Notes: generated by a model not told the origin, from the sequence alone. Positions 8,857 through 20,183 are shown, counted from the first letter of the stretch. The stretch: 64,000 nucleotides of DNA from Halorussus ruber (GCF_004765785.1 NZ_ML219770.1:62001-126000); one strand, 5' to 3'. Translations and numbers: made by a program.

Positions 8857-9022
8857 TGAAAGGGCGAGCGGGGGCGCGGTCACGCGAGCGGAGCGAGGGT
8901 GACCTCGGAAGACGCGGGTTGTCTTCCGGCGTTTACGTGGTCGGCTCAGCGGCCCCTATCCGACGCAACTACGTCCGTCGGATATGTCGCTGAGCGTCCG
9001 CGAGGCCCGCGAGGGCTTTCGA
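8857..9022 (+). repeat. Structured repeat family, B-type copy with P1-P4
   Basis: This copy fills the middle of a 587-base gap between divergent genes. The P1 arms are 8857-8881 (TGAAAGGGCGAGCG core) and 8993-9022 (ending GAGGGCTTTCGA). P2 is GGTCAC (8879-8884) with GTGACC (8899-8904). P3 is GGAAGAC/GTCTTCC with loop GCGGGTT (8907-8927). P4 spans 8945-8994 and has the TATCC/GGATA pairing with an unpaired CCC facing a single T. The rest of the gap holds an AT-rich stretch (8668-8740) and nothing else I recognise. Confidence 0.82.
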
Positions 9023-9191
9023 GGACATCGCTGGCTGGTCTGCTCCTGCGGTTCCAGGCGTGAGGGTTCTCGAAGCCCCGACCACCTACCGAACCCCGAA
9101 ACGTCGAAAGGACTTAAACAGTATACTTGCCCTACTATATAAATCTTTACGAAAGGTTTATCTCTATGGGTGATATACGATACCACGTCTC

Positions 9192-9548
9192 ATGTTCGAG
9201 GAGTTTTCGAGCGGCTACTACCTCGGTCGGCTCTACGTCGAGCCCTACCGGGGCGAGCAACCGGCCATGCGCCGCGAGCAACACGAGCGAATCAACGAAC
9301 AGCTGTACGCCTCCGGAGACGGCATCGAACGCCTCGACACCCCGCTCGTGATGAAAGTAGACAACCGCCACGTCGCAGTCCACGGCGACGAGGGCGTCCC
9401 CGAGGGGACGCTGGCGCTCCCCGAGGACCTCCTCGACGACACCCGCATACGCAACCCCCCGACGCTCAAGGAGGTCCTGCTGGCGAAGGCCGACCGGGCG
9501 AGCCAACTCCTCCGGTATCAGGACCACGCGCCCGGCGTCGGCATCTGA
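9192..9548 (+). CDS. DUF5802-like haloarchaeal protein
   Basis: This 118-residue soluble protein starts MFEEFSSGYYLGRLYVEPY and contains LVMKVDNRHVAVHGDE, a pattern I associate with the haloarchaea-only DUF5802 family. A TATA-like TTTATC around 9157-9162 is at leaderless distance. No catalytic motif is visible and the function is unknown. Confidence 0.75.
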   Translation: MFEEFSSGYYLGRLYVEPYRGEQPAMRREQHERINEQLYASGDGIERLDTPLVMKVDNRHVAVHGDEGVPEGTLALPEDLLDDTRIRNPPTLKEVLLAKADRASQLLRYQDHAPGVGI

Positions 9549-9632
9549 GGGCAAGCGGTTCGACGCCCGGCGTCGGAGACCGACGCCGGGCGTCGAGACA
9601 ACGGACGCTAATTTTATCGCATCGAAAACTAA

Positions 9633-9638
9633 TTTAAC
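9633..9638 (+). promoter_or_regulatory. TATA-like box for the 9661 gene
   Basis: TTTAAC lies 23-28 bases before the ATG at 9661. This supports that start over the in-frame upstream GTG at 9643. Confidence 0.45.
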
Positions 9639-9660
9639 GCCCGTGGCGTCTAGACTCCCC

Positions 9661-9936
9661 ATGGCAAAGTCCGTTTTCGGGAGCGAGAATCCTCTGACGT
9701 ACACGGAGGTCCACGCGGTCGTCCTCGGGGCGGTCATCGGCGTCCTCACCGGCTACGCCCACGGTATCGGTCGGACGAGCGCCGCAGTCGGGGTCACCGT
9801 CACCTTCGTCGGCGTGGCACTGGGGGTGAAGTACACCGGCGAGATTCCGGCCGCACAGCGCACCGTCCGGCGTGAACCGTGGTACGCCTTAGCGGCCCTG
9901 CTGGTCGGCGGCGCGATTGGCCTTGCGGTGATTTGA
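9661..9936 (+). CDS. Small membrane protein (three hydrophobic segments)
   Basis: This 91-residue protein contains three predicted membrane segments (about 17-35, 40-58 and 73-90) and a short basic loop RTVRREP. Its last 48 bases overlap the 3' end of the convergent gene at 9889. The function is unknown. Confidence 0.68.
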   Translation: MAKSVFGSENPLTYTEVHAVVLGAVIGVLTGYAHGIGRTSAAVGVTVTFVGVALGVKYTGEIPAAQRTVRREPWYALAALLVGGAIGLAVI

Positions 9937-10752
9937 GACCGAGCGGGGGTCCCCCGAGTCAGACGCGTTCGGTCCCGAGTCGGACGGCGTCTGCTTCGAG
10001 TCGGTCGAGGCCTGCCCCGAGTCGAACGGGACCTGCTGTGAGGCGATTTCCGCGGCGTAGAAGTCACGAATCATGGATTTCGCCATGACCTCCTTGTAGA
10101 ACAGTCGCTGGTTGTACGCCACGAATGCGAGACCGGCCAGCACCCCGGCCAGACCCGCCGTCGCCGCGAGTGACCATCGTCCCTCGTAGAGACCCGCCGC
10201 GTTGCCGACCGTCAGCGCGACGTATCCCAGTCCCGTCGCAGCGAACGTGACGTAGAGGCTCCGCATCAGGACGAACAGCATGTGGAAGCGCTGTGTCCTG
10301 CCGATGTCGTTGTTCAGCAGATAACTCTGGGTGAGCGCCCGAAGCCGATAATCGCCGAAGCGCTTGGGAATCTGGTCGTACTCCTCGACGCCGTCGGCGT
10401 CGAAGAACAACTGTGCGCCCTCCAAGAACTGCCGTCGCAGGGTTTGGTGGTTGTTCGTCCGGTCGGTTCGCGCCTGTGATAACTCCGCCATGAAGGGACT
10501 CTTCTCGGCACCGAACCGGGCCATCACTCGCTTGTCGAGTCGCCGAGACACCTCCTGTAGGACGAGGCCGACGACGTAACCGACGACCAGCGCGACGAAC
10601 AGGAACCCGATTCCGGACCCGAGCGCCGCCAGAATTGGGTCGGTCGCCGACGCCGGAAACAGCGACGCGACGAGAACGAGGAGCGTGACACCGGGGACTA
10701 CGTCAACGATGAAGTCCCACGGCGAGAAGTTCTGGTTCGCGGACCCTTTCAT
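9889..10752 (-). CDS. Membrane protein of unknown function
   Basis: This 287-residue protein has two N-terminal hydrophobic segments (about 13-33 and 45-67, followed by an EVSRRLDKRV amphipathic stretch). A soluble middle region includes FFDADGVEEYDQIPKRFGDYRLRA-like sequence. A second membrane pair lies at about 160-215. The Ser/Asp-rich C-terminal tail repeats DSGQ/DSKQ/DSGP-type units every seven to eight residues. Its end overlaps the convergent gene by 48 bases. No family is firmly recognised. Confidence 0.72.
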   Translation of the reverse strand: MKGSANQNFSPWDFIVDVVPGVTLLVLVASLFPASATDPILAALGSGIGFLFVALVVGYVVGLVLQEVSRRLDKRVMARFGAEKSPFMAELSQARTDRTNNHQTLRRQFLEGAQLFFDADGVEEYDQIPKRFGDYRLRALTQSYLLNNDIGRTQRFHMLFVLMRSLYVTFAATGLGYVALTVGNAAGLYEGRWSLAATAGLAGVLAGLAFVAYNQRLFYKEVMAKSMIRDFYAAEIASQQVPFDSGQASTDSKQTPSDSGPNASDSGDPRSVSNHRKANRAADQQGR

Positions 10753-10808
10753 CTGGCCGCTACATCCGAGAGGCCAGATAAATCACTTTCGCCACTTGAC
10801 TGACGCCG

Positions 10809-14042
<3,234 letters not shown>

Positions 14043-14070
14043 CTGTTGGTAGACCGAAGTTCGTTCATCG

Positions 14071-14077
14071 TAATAAG
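14071..14077 (-). promoter_or_regulatory. TATA-like box for carB
   Basis: On the minus strand this reads CTTATTA, 29-35 bases before the carB ATG at 14042. This supports a leaderless transcript and excludes the upstream in-frame extension. Confidence 0.5.
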
Positions 14078-14334
14078 TCCGACGATAGATTACGAGTTCC
14101 GAAGTACGATTTCGAAATTCGGAATCGGTCCTCGCGTGTAAGTCGTTACCACGACGACCGGCCGATTCGAGTCGGCTCGATGACGAGTCGGACGAGCCAG
14201 ACGAGGGTGACGAGGCGGGGAGCGCTGGCGCGCGCAGTTCTACGCGCGCCAGCGCGGGCGCTCGGTGAAACATTGTACGTGGCAGAACTCGGTGCATCAG
14301 CCGACAGGACACGTTCGGTGAGACATTCCCCCAG

Positions 14335-14635
14335 AAGCACTCGACTGAACAAACCACCAGCGAACGCTCGACTGAACAAACCACGGGGCGGGACGAAGGG
14401 GCCGCCCGGTCGCGGTCACGCGAGCGGAGTCTCACCGAACGAAGTGAGGTCGTTCGAAAGGCGAAGCCTTTCGTGATCACGAAAATCTCCGATTTTCGGA
14501 CGATGACGGCTCGGGAGACGCGGTTTGTCTTCCGGTGCGAAGGTGACCTCGGGAGACGCGGGTTGTCTCCCGGCGTTTACTGTAGTCGTCTGAGCGACCG
14601 CGACCGGGCGGGGGCTTCAAGAAATGTTCATCACC
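14335..14635 (+). repeat. Structured repeat family, large A-type copy
   Basis: This copy occupies the 685-base gap between divergent carB and the JAMM gene. About two 27-base tandem units (ACCACCAGCGAACG core) run from 14335 to 14390. The P1 arms are 14394-14417 and 14595-14619. P2 (GGTCAC 14414-14419 with GTGACC 14543-14548) is expanded by inserted hairpins, including CGAAAATCTCCGATTTTCG and a P3-like hairpin at 14514-14534. P3 proper is GGGAGAC/GTCTCCC (14551-14571). P4 is missing. About 170 bases are nearly identical to the 47.2 kb copy. The rest of the gap is AT/GC mixed with no gene. Confidence 0.85.
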
Positions 14636-14696
14636 ACGAACCCACCCCAAAACCGGTCCTGTCGGTCTTCTGCCCGTAAACTCCGTCACACGACAA

Positions 14697-14703
14697 CTTA
14701 TCC
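14697..14703 (+). promoter_or_regulatory. TATA-like box deciding the GTG start of the JAMM gene
   Basis: CTTATCC lies 25-31 bases before the GTG at 14728, typical leaderless spacing. No ATG in frame gives a complete protein. Confidence 0.5.
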
Positions 14704-14727
14704 AACCAGACCGATAACCAACACCCA

Positions 14728-15183
14728 GTGCCCACCATCGTCATCCCCGAGTCAATCCGCGACGAAATCCTCGACCACGCACGCGAGAAAGCACCCGACG
14801 AAGCGTGCGGCCTCCTCGCGGGCACCCGAACCGAGGGCGAGCGCGCAGACGGCCCGACACACCGCGTCGAAACTCGTCACCCTGCCGAAAACGTCGCCGA
14901 GACGCCCCGGACGCGGTACGAAATCGACCCGCGCGAGCAGTTGGAACTGATGGAGGCAATCGAGGAGTCGGGCCGCGAGGTGGTGGGGTTCTACCACTCC
15001 CACCCGCGAGGACCCGCGGGGCCGAGCGAGACCGACGCCGCGCAGGCGACGTGGCCCGACCGGTCGTATCTGATTGTCTCTCTCGGTGGGACTGAGGGTG
15101 CGCAAGACGGTGAGACTGTTTCGGTCGGGTCGTGGCGCTGGACCGGCGAGGAGTTCGTCGAGGAGTCGGTTTTGGTGGCGTAG
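14728..15183 (+). CDS. JAMM/MPN+ metalloprotease (desampylase)
   Basis: This 151-residue protein is probably a zinc isopeptidase that removes SAMPs from conjugates, like HvJAMM1 of Haloferax. The JAMM signature is complete: Glu25 (in DEACGLLAG), His90 and His92 (FYHSHPRGP), Ser100 and Asp103. The start is a GTG, supported by promoter spacing. Together with SAMP1 at 1052 the window carries both the modifier and a likely remover. Substrate preference cannot be told from sequence. Confidence 0.9.
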   Translation: MPTIVIPESIRDEILDHAREKAPDEACGLLAGTRTEGERADGPTHRVETRHPAENVAETPRTRYEIDPREQLELMEAIEESGREVVGFYHSHPRGPAGPSETDAAQATWPDRSYLIVSLGGTEGAQDGETVSVGSWRWTGEEFVEESVLVA

Positions 15184-15264
15184 ATACTGGGACTTGCGAT
15201 TGCAGTCTTCGACTTTCGGAATCTGCACGGAGTAGGATTGTAGGAGTTAGCGTCAGGCTTGAGC

Positions 15265-15385
15265 CGAGGGGACACCGCACCGCTACCGCAGGCCTCACAC
15301 CTCCCCAACCTCGGCGGCCGCATTCGCGGCCGCCGTCCCTCGCGCGCGGCGAGACGCCTGCGGCGTCTCGCTTCGCACGCGCCGA
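15265..15385 (+). repeat. Repeat family C, copy 1
   Basis: The core reads CACCGCACCGC, then GGCCTCACACCTCCCCAACC, then a GCGGCCGC hairpin, GTCCCTCGCGC, a GCGAGACGCC hairpin and GCACGCGCC. The same blocks in the same order occur at 33482 (reversed), 34990 and 50662. It lies between the JAMM gene and the convergent membrane-protein gene. Confidence 0.8.
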
Positions 15386-15462
15386 CCGCAAAGGCAACTA
15401 TATAGCCGCTAAGAAACGAACCTCCTATATTTAGGAAACAAAAAGTTGTCTCTGCTGTCCGT

Positions 15463-15813
15463 TCACTCGCTCCGCTGGGCCGACCACACCGCGACCAGAC
15501 CCAGCAGAATCGCGGGAATCAGCGGCAGGACCAGATACGCGAACCGGAAGGGCCGGACCGGCGGCAGGACGTAAATCGTGGCCGGAATCACGATGAAGGA
15601 GACGAAGATGACGCCGACCAGCACCCAGTCGCGGACGTTCCACGTCTCTCGGCCGCGCTCGACCGGCGCATTCGGGTGGACGAGTTCGTCGTCGTCACTC
15701 TCGTCTCGCGGCTTCGCCGCTCGATGGTCCGAGTCGCGTTGCGCCTCGCTATCTCGCCCTCCTCGCTCGCCATCTACCTGCCCCGGTTGGTGCGTGTAGG
15801 TGTCTTCGGTCAT
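15463..15813 (-). CDS. Small two-helix membrane protein
   Basis: This 116-residue protein has a long charged hydrophilic N-terminus (about 60 residues) and two membrane segments (about 62-83 and 92-111). Its start overlaps the stop of the alcohol dehydrogenase gene by four bases (ATGA type), so the two are translationally coupled. The function is unknown; haloarchaeal genes of this shape often sit beside transporters or oxidoreductases. Confidence 0.75.
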   Translation of the reverse strand: MTEDTYTHQPGQVDGERGGRDSEAQRDSDHRAAKPRDESDDDELVHPNAPVERGRETWNVRDWVLVGVIFVSFIVIPATIYVLPPVRPFRFAYLVLPLIPAILLGLVAVWSAQRSE

Positions 15814-16856
15814 CTATCGTATTCGCTGTCGGGCACGACGACGACCTTGCCGAAGCCCTCGCGCTCTTCGAGCATCTCGTGGGCGCGGGCCGTCTCGCTC
15901 ATCGGCAGGACCTCGCGGATGCGGGGTTCGAAGGGACCGTCCCAGACCAGTTCCAGCACGTCGTCCACCTCGCCGGGGTTCCCCATCGTCGAACCGATGA
16001 CCGACAGCTGGTTCCAGAAGATGCGGTTCAGGCCCGCGCCGGGGTTCGGTCCGGTGGTCGCCCCGCAGGTGACGATGCGCCCGCCCTTGGCGAGACTCTT
16101 GAGCGAGTCGGGGTAGGTCGCCTCGCCGACGTGGTCCACGACCATGTCCACGCCGCGCTTGCCGGTCAAGTCACGGATTTCCGAGGCGAAGTCATCCTCC
16201 TCGTAGTTGATAGTGTAGTCGGCACCGACCTCCTCGGCGTACTCCAGTTTCTCGTCGGTCGAGGCCGTGGCGTAGACCTCCGCTCCGGCGTAGTCGGCGA
16301 TTTGGACTGCGGCGTGGCCCACGCCGCCCGAGGCCCCGAGGACCAGCACCTTCTCGCCCGGGTCGAGACCACCCCGGTTCAGGAGCATCCGCCACGCGGT
16401 CTGGAACACCAGCGGTGCCGCGGCGGCGGTCTCCCATTCGACGCCCGTGGGGACCTCCACGAGGTTCTGCTCGGGAACGGCGGCCTTCTCGCTGTGGACG
16501 CCCCGGACGTGTTCGCCGATGATGTGGTACTTGACGCACATCGTGTACTCGCCGTCGCGGCAGAACTCGCACTTCCCGCAGTAGGCACCCGCCGAGACGG
16601 CCACGCGGTCGCCCGGTTCGAACCGGGTCACGTCCTCGCCGACTTCGAGGACGACGCCCGCGCCGTCGCTCCCCGGAATGTGGGGCATTTCGAGGTCCAA
16701 TCCGGGCAGGCCCCGACGAGTCCAGATGTCGAGGTGGTTGAGCGCGCCCGCCTTCACGTCGACCAGTACTTCGTCGCGGTCCGGCGTCGGGTCCGGAAAC
16801 TCGTCGTAGTCGATGACGTCTCGGTCCCCGTGCTCGCTGAACTGGACGGCTTTCAT
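15810..16856 (-). CDS. Zinc-binding medium-chain alcohol dehydrogenase / quinone oxidoreductase
   Basis: This 348-residue MDR-superfamily enzyme has an N-terminal GroES-like domain. It contains GSDGAGVV, the structural zinc loop CGKCEFCRDGEYTMC (about 92-106) and HIIGEHVRGVHSEKA. The Rossmann domain has GASGGVGHAAVQIA (about 170). The third ligand position is compatible with zinc-dependent alcohol dehydrogenases, but the substrate is unknown. A TATA-like TAAAACT at 16881-16887 (complementary strand) fits a leaderless start at 16856. Confidence 0.9.
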   Translation of the reverse strand: MKAVQFSEHGDRDVIDYDEFPDPTPDRDEVLVDVKAGALNHLDIWTRRGLPGLDLEMPHIPGSDGAGVVLEVGEDVTRFEPGDRVAVSAGAYCGKCEFCRDGEYTMCVKYHIIGEHVRGVHSEKAAVPEQNLVEVPTGVEWETAAAAPLVFQTAWRMLLNRGGLDPGEKVLVLGASGGVGHAAVQIADYAGAEVYATASTDEKLEYAEEVGADYTINYEEDDFASEIRDLTGKRGVDMVVDHVGEATYPDSLKSLAKGGRIVTCGATTGPNPGAGLNRIFWNQLSVIGSTMGNPGEVDDVLELVWDGPFEPRIREVLPMSETARAHEMLEEREGFGKVVVVPDSEYDR

Positions 16857-16964
16857 ACCAGACAGGTGGGCTTCGCGGGGTAAAACTGTACCTCAAACGC
16901 GCAGATATCGCCGACCAGCCCACTTCGAGTCGGTCGCGTGACAGTTCCGGCCGATAGCGGGGTT

Positions 16965-16973
16965 GCTTTAAGG
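16965..16973 (+). promoter_or_regulatory. TATA-like box for the MoaB-like gene
   Basis: GCTTTAAGG lies 24-32 bases before the ATG at 16997, consistent with a leaderless mRNA. Confidence 0.55.
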
Positions 16974-16996
16974 TGCTGTCTGCCAAATACTGACAC

Positions 16997-17635
16997 ATGG
17001 TCGATTTCCAATCGCGCGACACGCGGCGACACGACGATGACGACGAGGAGGACGAGGCCAGTCCACCGACCGAGAGCGAGACCAGCGACGACCACCGCGA
17101 CGAGAGCCACGGCGACGAGGGCCACGACCACGCCGACCACCACCACGCTCACGACGTGGAGACCCTCGGCGCGGCAGTCGTGACCGTCTCCTCGTCCCGA
17201 AGCCTCTCGGACGACCCTTCGGGCGACACGGTCGTCTCCGGCCTCGAAGACGCCGGGCACAAGGTGGTCAGCCGGGACCTCATCGACGACAGCTACGACG
17301 GCGTGCAGGGCACCATCGACGGGTTGGTCGGCCGAGACGACGTGGACATCGTGGTCACGACCGGCGGGACGGGCGTGACCCCCGACGACGTGACCATCGA
17401 GGCCGCCCAGCAACTGTTCGACAAGGAACTGCCCGGGTTCGGCGAACTGTTCCGGTCGCTGTCGTTCGAGGAGATCGGCACCAGAATCGTCGGCACGCGA
17501 GCGACCGCCGGGATTGCGGACGGCGTGGTCGTCTTCTGCCTGCCGGGGAGCGAGAACGCCGCCCGGCTCGGAGTCGAGAAGATAATCACGGAGGAGGCCG
17601 GGCATCTGGCCGGTCTGGCGGGACGAGGAGAGTAA
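16997..17635 (+). CDS. moaB: MoaB/MogA-family molybdopterin-binding protein with His/Asp-rich N-terminus
   Basis: The C-terminal 160 residues of this 212-residue protein form the MoCF-binding fold with [13 protein letters not shown] (about 114-126) and the PGSENAA loop (about 190). These motifs belong to proteins that adenylylate molybdopterin during molybdenum cofactor synthesis. The first 53 residues are an acidic, His-rich extension ([11 protein letters not shown] at 43-53) not needed for the fold. It is a plausible metal-binding or salt-adapted tail (inference). The gene is divergent from the dehydrogenase. Confidence 0.88.
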   Translation: MVDFQSRDTRRHDDDDEEDEASPPTESETSDDHRDESHGDEGHDHADHHHAHDVETLGAAVVTVSSSRSLSDDPSGDTVVSGLEDAGHKVVSRDLIDDSYDGVQGTIDGLVGRDDVDIVVTTGGTGVTPDDVTIEAAQQLFDKELPGFGELFRSLSFEEIGTRIVGTRATAGIADGVVVFCLPGSENAARLGVEKIITEEAGHLAGLAGRGE

Positions 17636-17715
17636 ACAAATCGTGATCCGTTTTATTTGAGGTCAATGAGCAATCAACAGTAATCCATTTCACTTGTGGC
17701 TGTTTTGCCAGAATC

Positions 17716-18450
17716 ATGATGGAGCCAGCTATATTGGTGAACTTTCTTTCTTTATTCCTTCCGGCAATGATTGGTGTAGTTGGGAGCTATTGTCTTTATA
17801 AGAAAAGACAGAATGACAGGAGGTCTAATCTTCGTGCTGCGTTTCTCGCCGAATTAGAAGGAACCGGCTTGTTAGATGTCTGGCCGGAAACTAACCCGCC
17901 TGCTTATGATTTCTTATCTGTGTCGGTATATGAATCGAACACGGGTAATTTAGGTCTCCTTAGTGACGCTGAGATTAATGCTCTTGTACGATACTATACC
18001 CGAGCAAAAACAATTCGGGGATTTATTGAGTATCATTCTAAAATAATTGCCCAGACAGAGTCATCCTATAACTCGGATTTCAACAGAGGGGACCGTGATA
18101 CAGGACTTCGGGGAGCAATCGATAAACTAGAACTCGCCCGTCAACGAGCTTTAATGACAATTGAAAAGGAAAGGGATGATATTCAATTGCCGGAATCGGG
18201 GATGAAAGTATCTAATTTACCTGATAAAATCCAACAGGACAAGCCGCTTCTTCTGGATTTTAATTTCGCAGAAGGAGACATGAATAGTGAAGCAACAATT
18301 ACAAATGAGGGCGAAGATTTCTTTCAGGGAGAATTACATCTACCTGGCCTTGCCCGAGAGCGGGATGTTCTTGAACGTGATAAATCTCGGTATGAGAAAC
18401 TATTCGAATTTCTTTGGAAACGGCTTTTTAATCTTCTACATTTAAATTGA
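17716..18450 (+). CDS. Low-GC membrane-anchored protein of unknown function
   Basis: This 244-residue protein has one N-terminal membrane segment (about 5-25, ending CLYKKRQNDRR) followed by a soluble helical domain. That region contains ALVRYYTRAKTIRGFIEYH and a long amphipathic stretch ending in ERDVLERDKSRYEKL. Codon usage is AT-rich and quite unlike all neighbours, which points to recent acquisition. No mobile-element genes flank it and no family is recognised. Confidence 0.75.
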   Translation: MMEPAILVNFLSLFLPAMIGVVGSYCLYKKRQNDRRSNLRAAFLAELEGTGLLDVWPETNPPAYDFLSVSVYESNTGNLGLLSDAEINALVRYYTRAKTIRGFIEYHSKIIAQTESSYNSDFNRGDRDTGLRGAIDKLELARQRALMTIEKERDDIQLPESGMKVSNLPDKIQQDKPLLLDFNFAEGDMNSEATITNEGEDFFQGELHLPGLARERDVLERDKSRYEKLFEFLWKRLFNLLHLN

Positions 18451-18463
18451 AATCCTATACTTT

Positions 18464-19051
18464 TTACTCGAAATCCCGCCGCATCGCAATCTCGAACCAC
18501 GGGCAGAGACGGAGCTGGCGGTACCACTCGGGATGCTCGTGGAGGCGCTCGTAGGGCACCCACATCAGGCCCGCGACTTCCTCCTCGTCGGGGTCGAGCG
18601 TTAGGTCGTCCAGCGTCAGCTTCAGCACGGCGCAGACCTCGTGTTCGAGGCCCGCGTTCTCGAAGTGCCGCCGGTACTCGAAGCGGTCGGTGACTCGCAG
18701 GTCGTCGTACTGGTCGGGCGTGATGCCCAGTTCCTCTTCGAGGCGCTGTCGAGTGGCCTCCTCTTGGCTCTGGCCCTGCACGGGATGGGAGGCGACGGTG
18801 CCGTCCCACCACGTCCCCCAGAGGCGCTTGTCGGGGGCGCGCTGGGCCAGCAGGATGTTGCCGTCGCCGTCGAACACCAGCGAGGTGAACGCCCGGTGGC
18901 GGATGCCCTCTCCGGTGTGGGCGTCGAGGCGATTGACGGTGTCCTGCTCGTTGTCGTCGGCGTCCACCGCGACGACGTGCTGGCGGGCGTTCTCGTGGCG
19001 GTCCTCCGAGTCGGGCGCGCTGGCGTCTGTCGTCGTGTCGTCAGTACTCAT
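18464..19051 (-). CDS. Type-1 isopentenyl-diphosphate isomerase-like NUDIX protein, usual Cys replaced
   Basis: This 195-residue protein has the family segments HRAFTSLVFDGDGNILLAQR, RLWGTWWDGTVASHP and a NUDIX-type helix GQSQEEATRQRLEEELG. The LEHEVCAVLKL segment aligns with the Glu-containing ENEVC motif. The position of the catalytic cysteine of type-1 isomerases (SVCGHP in Escherichia coli, from memory) reads TVASHP here. It may therefore be a NUDIX hydrolase of another specificity rather than an active isomerase. The start at 19051 gives a normal length; upstream frame extension is not coding-like. Confidence 0.8.
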   Translation of the reverse strand: MSTDDTTTDASAPDSEDRHENARQHVVAVDADDNEQDTVNRLDAHTGEGIRHRAFTSLVFDGDGNILLAQRAPDKRLWGTWWDGTVASHPVQGQSQEEATRQRLEEELGITPDQYDDLRVTDRFEYRRHFENAGLEHEVCAVLKLTLDDLTLDPDEEEVAGLMWVPYERLHEHPEWYRQLRLCPWFEIAMRRDFE

Positions 19052-19124
19052 TGCGCAAAAATGGAGCGCGATGCGTAAAACCGTCTTCGATAGTTCGCTC
19101 GCCCGGAGTCGCACGCGCCGACGC

Positions 19125-20183
19125 TCACTCCCCGTCGAAGTCGAGTTCGTCGCTCCGGTCCACGTTCCGGAGGACGAACGGACCGATGGAGAGGGTCCGC
19201 TTGGCGACCGTCGCAATCCGGAGAATGTACGACAGCAGGAGCATGAACGGGACGATAGCAATCGCCGTGGCGAGACTCGTCACCAGCACGTCGTTGCTGA
19301 TGGCGAGCGTCGAACCGGGCACCGCCGTGGCGTCGTAGTAGAGAATCATCGAGGAGACCACGACCAGCGCGGGGACCGCGGTGTAGAGCATCGCCCGCGA
19401 GAGGTTGACTAACTCCCACTGGAAGTACAGCGTCTTGAAGTGTTCGCGGGCCGGGCCGAAGAAGTTCAGCACCTCCTCTAAGTCGTCGAAGGCGTCTCTG
19501 GTTTCCTCGGTGAGCACGTCGTCGTGTGCGTTGTGGATTCGCCGGGCGACGAAAATCTTCCACGAGTAGTTGAAGTCAAGCACCGCCGACAGCAGGTCGT
19601 AGCTCCCGAACTCGGCGTCCGCCAGTTCGTCGCTGACCTCGTTGGCGTTCTCGGTCAGACCGTCGACGTAGTCGTCGATGATATTCTTCAACTCCTCGTC
19701 GCGGGCGTCCTCGACGGTGTCGGCGAGGTCGTTGGCCCGCGAGCAGGTCTCCTGAATGAGTTCCGACAGGAACGAGGCCGGTTCCGGCGGACTGACCGGT
19801 GCGTCGAGAACCTCCTCCACGTCCTCGCGGAACTGCATCGCGTCCTCCATCCGACCGCGCTGGTCGCCGACCGGCCCGAGTTCCTGCGAGAGGACCAACT
19901 GGTTCAGCGTCACCACCAGCGTCACGCCGGTGATGATGGCGGTCACGAACGCCTGAAACAGCGTCTCGTTCGGGTCCGAGGAGGCCACCGAGGCTTGAAG
20001 CGGCGAGGGGTCGAGAACCCCGATGACCACCAGCGCGACGAACACGCCGACGAGTAACACTCCGGCCACGACCCACCGGTTGGCCTCCATCAACAGCCAG
20101 AGCTTCCAACTGCTCTTGTCGGCCCGTTCGCGCATCGTGTCGCTCGGTTGGGAGTCGTCGTCAGACCCTCCGCTCTCCGACAT
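19125..20183 (-). CDS. Multi-pass membrane protein, paralogue of the 1506-2717 protein
   Basis: This 352-residue protein has a charged N-terminus, membrane segments at about 40-60 and 78-98, an acidic helical middle domain and two more segments (about 250-275 and 290-315). The tail contains SIGPFVLRNVDRSDELDF. The LDFNYSWKIFVARR and FGPAREHFKTLYFQWEL landmarks match those in the 1506 protein. The ATG at 20183 was chosen; longer in-frame extensions are Arg/Pro-rich noise. The function is unknown. Confidence 0.82.
   Translation of the reverse strand: MSESGGSDDDSQPSDTMRERADKSSWKLWLLMEANRWVVAGVLLVGVFVALVVIGVLDPSPLQASVASSDPNETLFQAFVTAIITGVTLVVTLNQLVLSQELGPVGDQRGRMEDAMQFREDVEEVLDAPVSPPEPASFLSELIQETCSRANDLADTVEDARDEELKNIIDDYVDGLTENANEVSDELADAEFGSYDLLSAVLDFNYSWKIFVARRIHNAHDDVLTEETRDAFDDLEEVLNFFGPAREHFKTLYFQWELVNLSRAMLYTAVPALVVVSSMILYYDATAVPGSTLAISNDVLVTSLATAIAIVPFMLLLSYILRIATVAKRTLSIGPFVLRNVDRSDELDFDGE

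Noticed and set aside
14043-14480. N-terminal extension of carB
   Set aside because: The extension begins MITKGFAFRTTSLRSVRLRS, identical to the start of the false extension of the 45554 gene. That sequence is encoded by the structured repeat, not by a protein domain. The CarB family begins at 14042.
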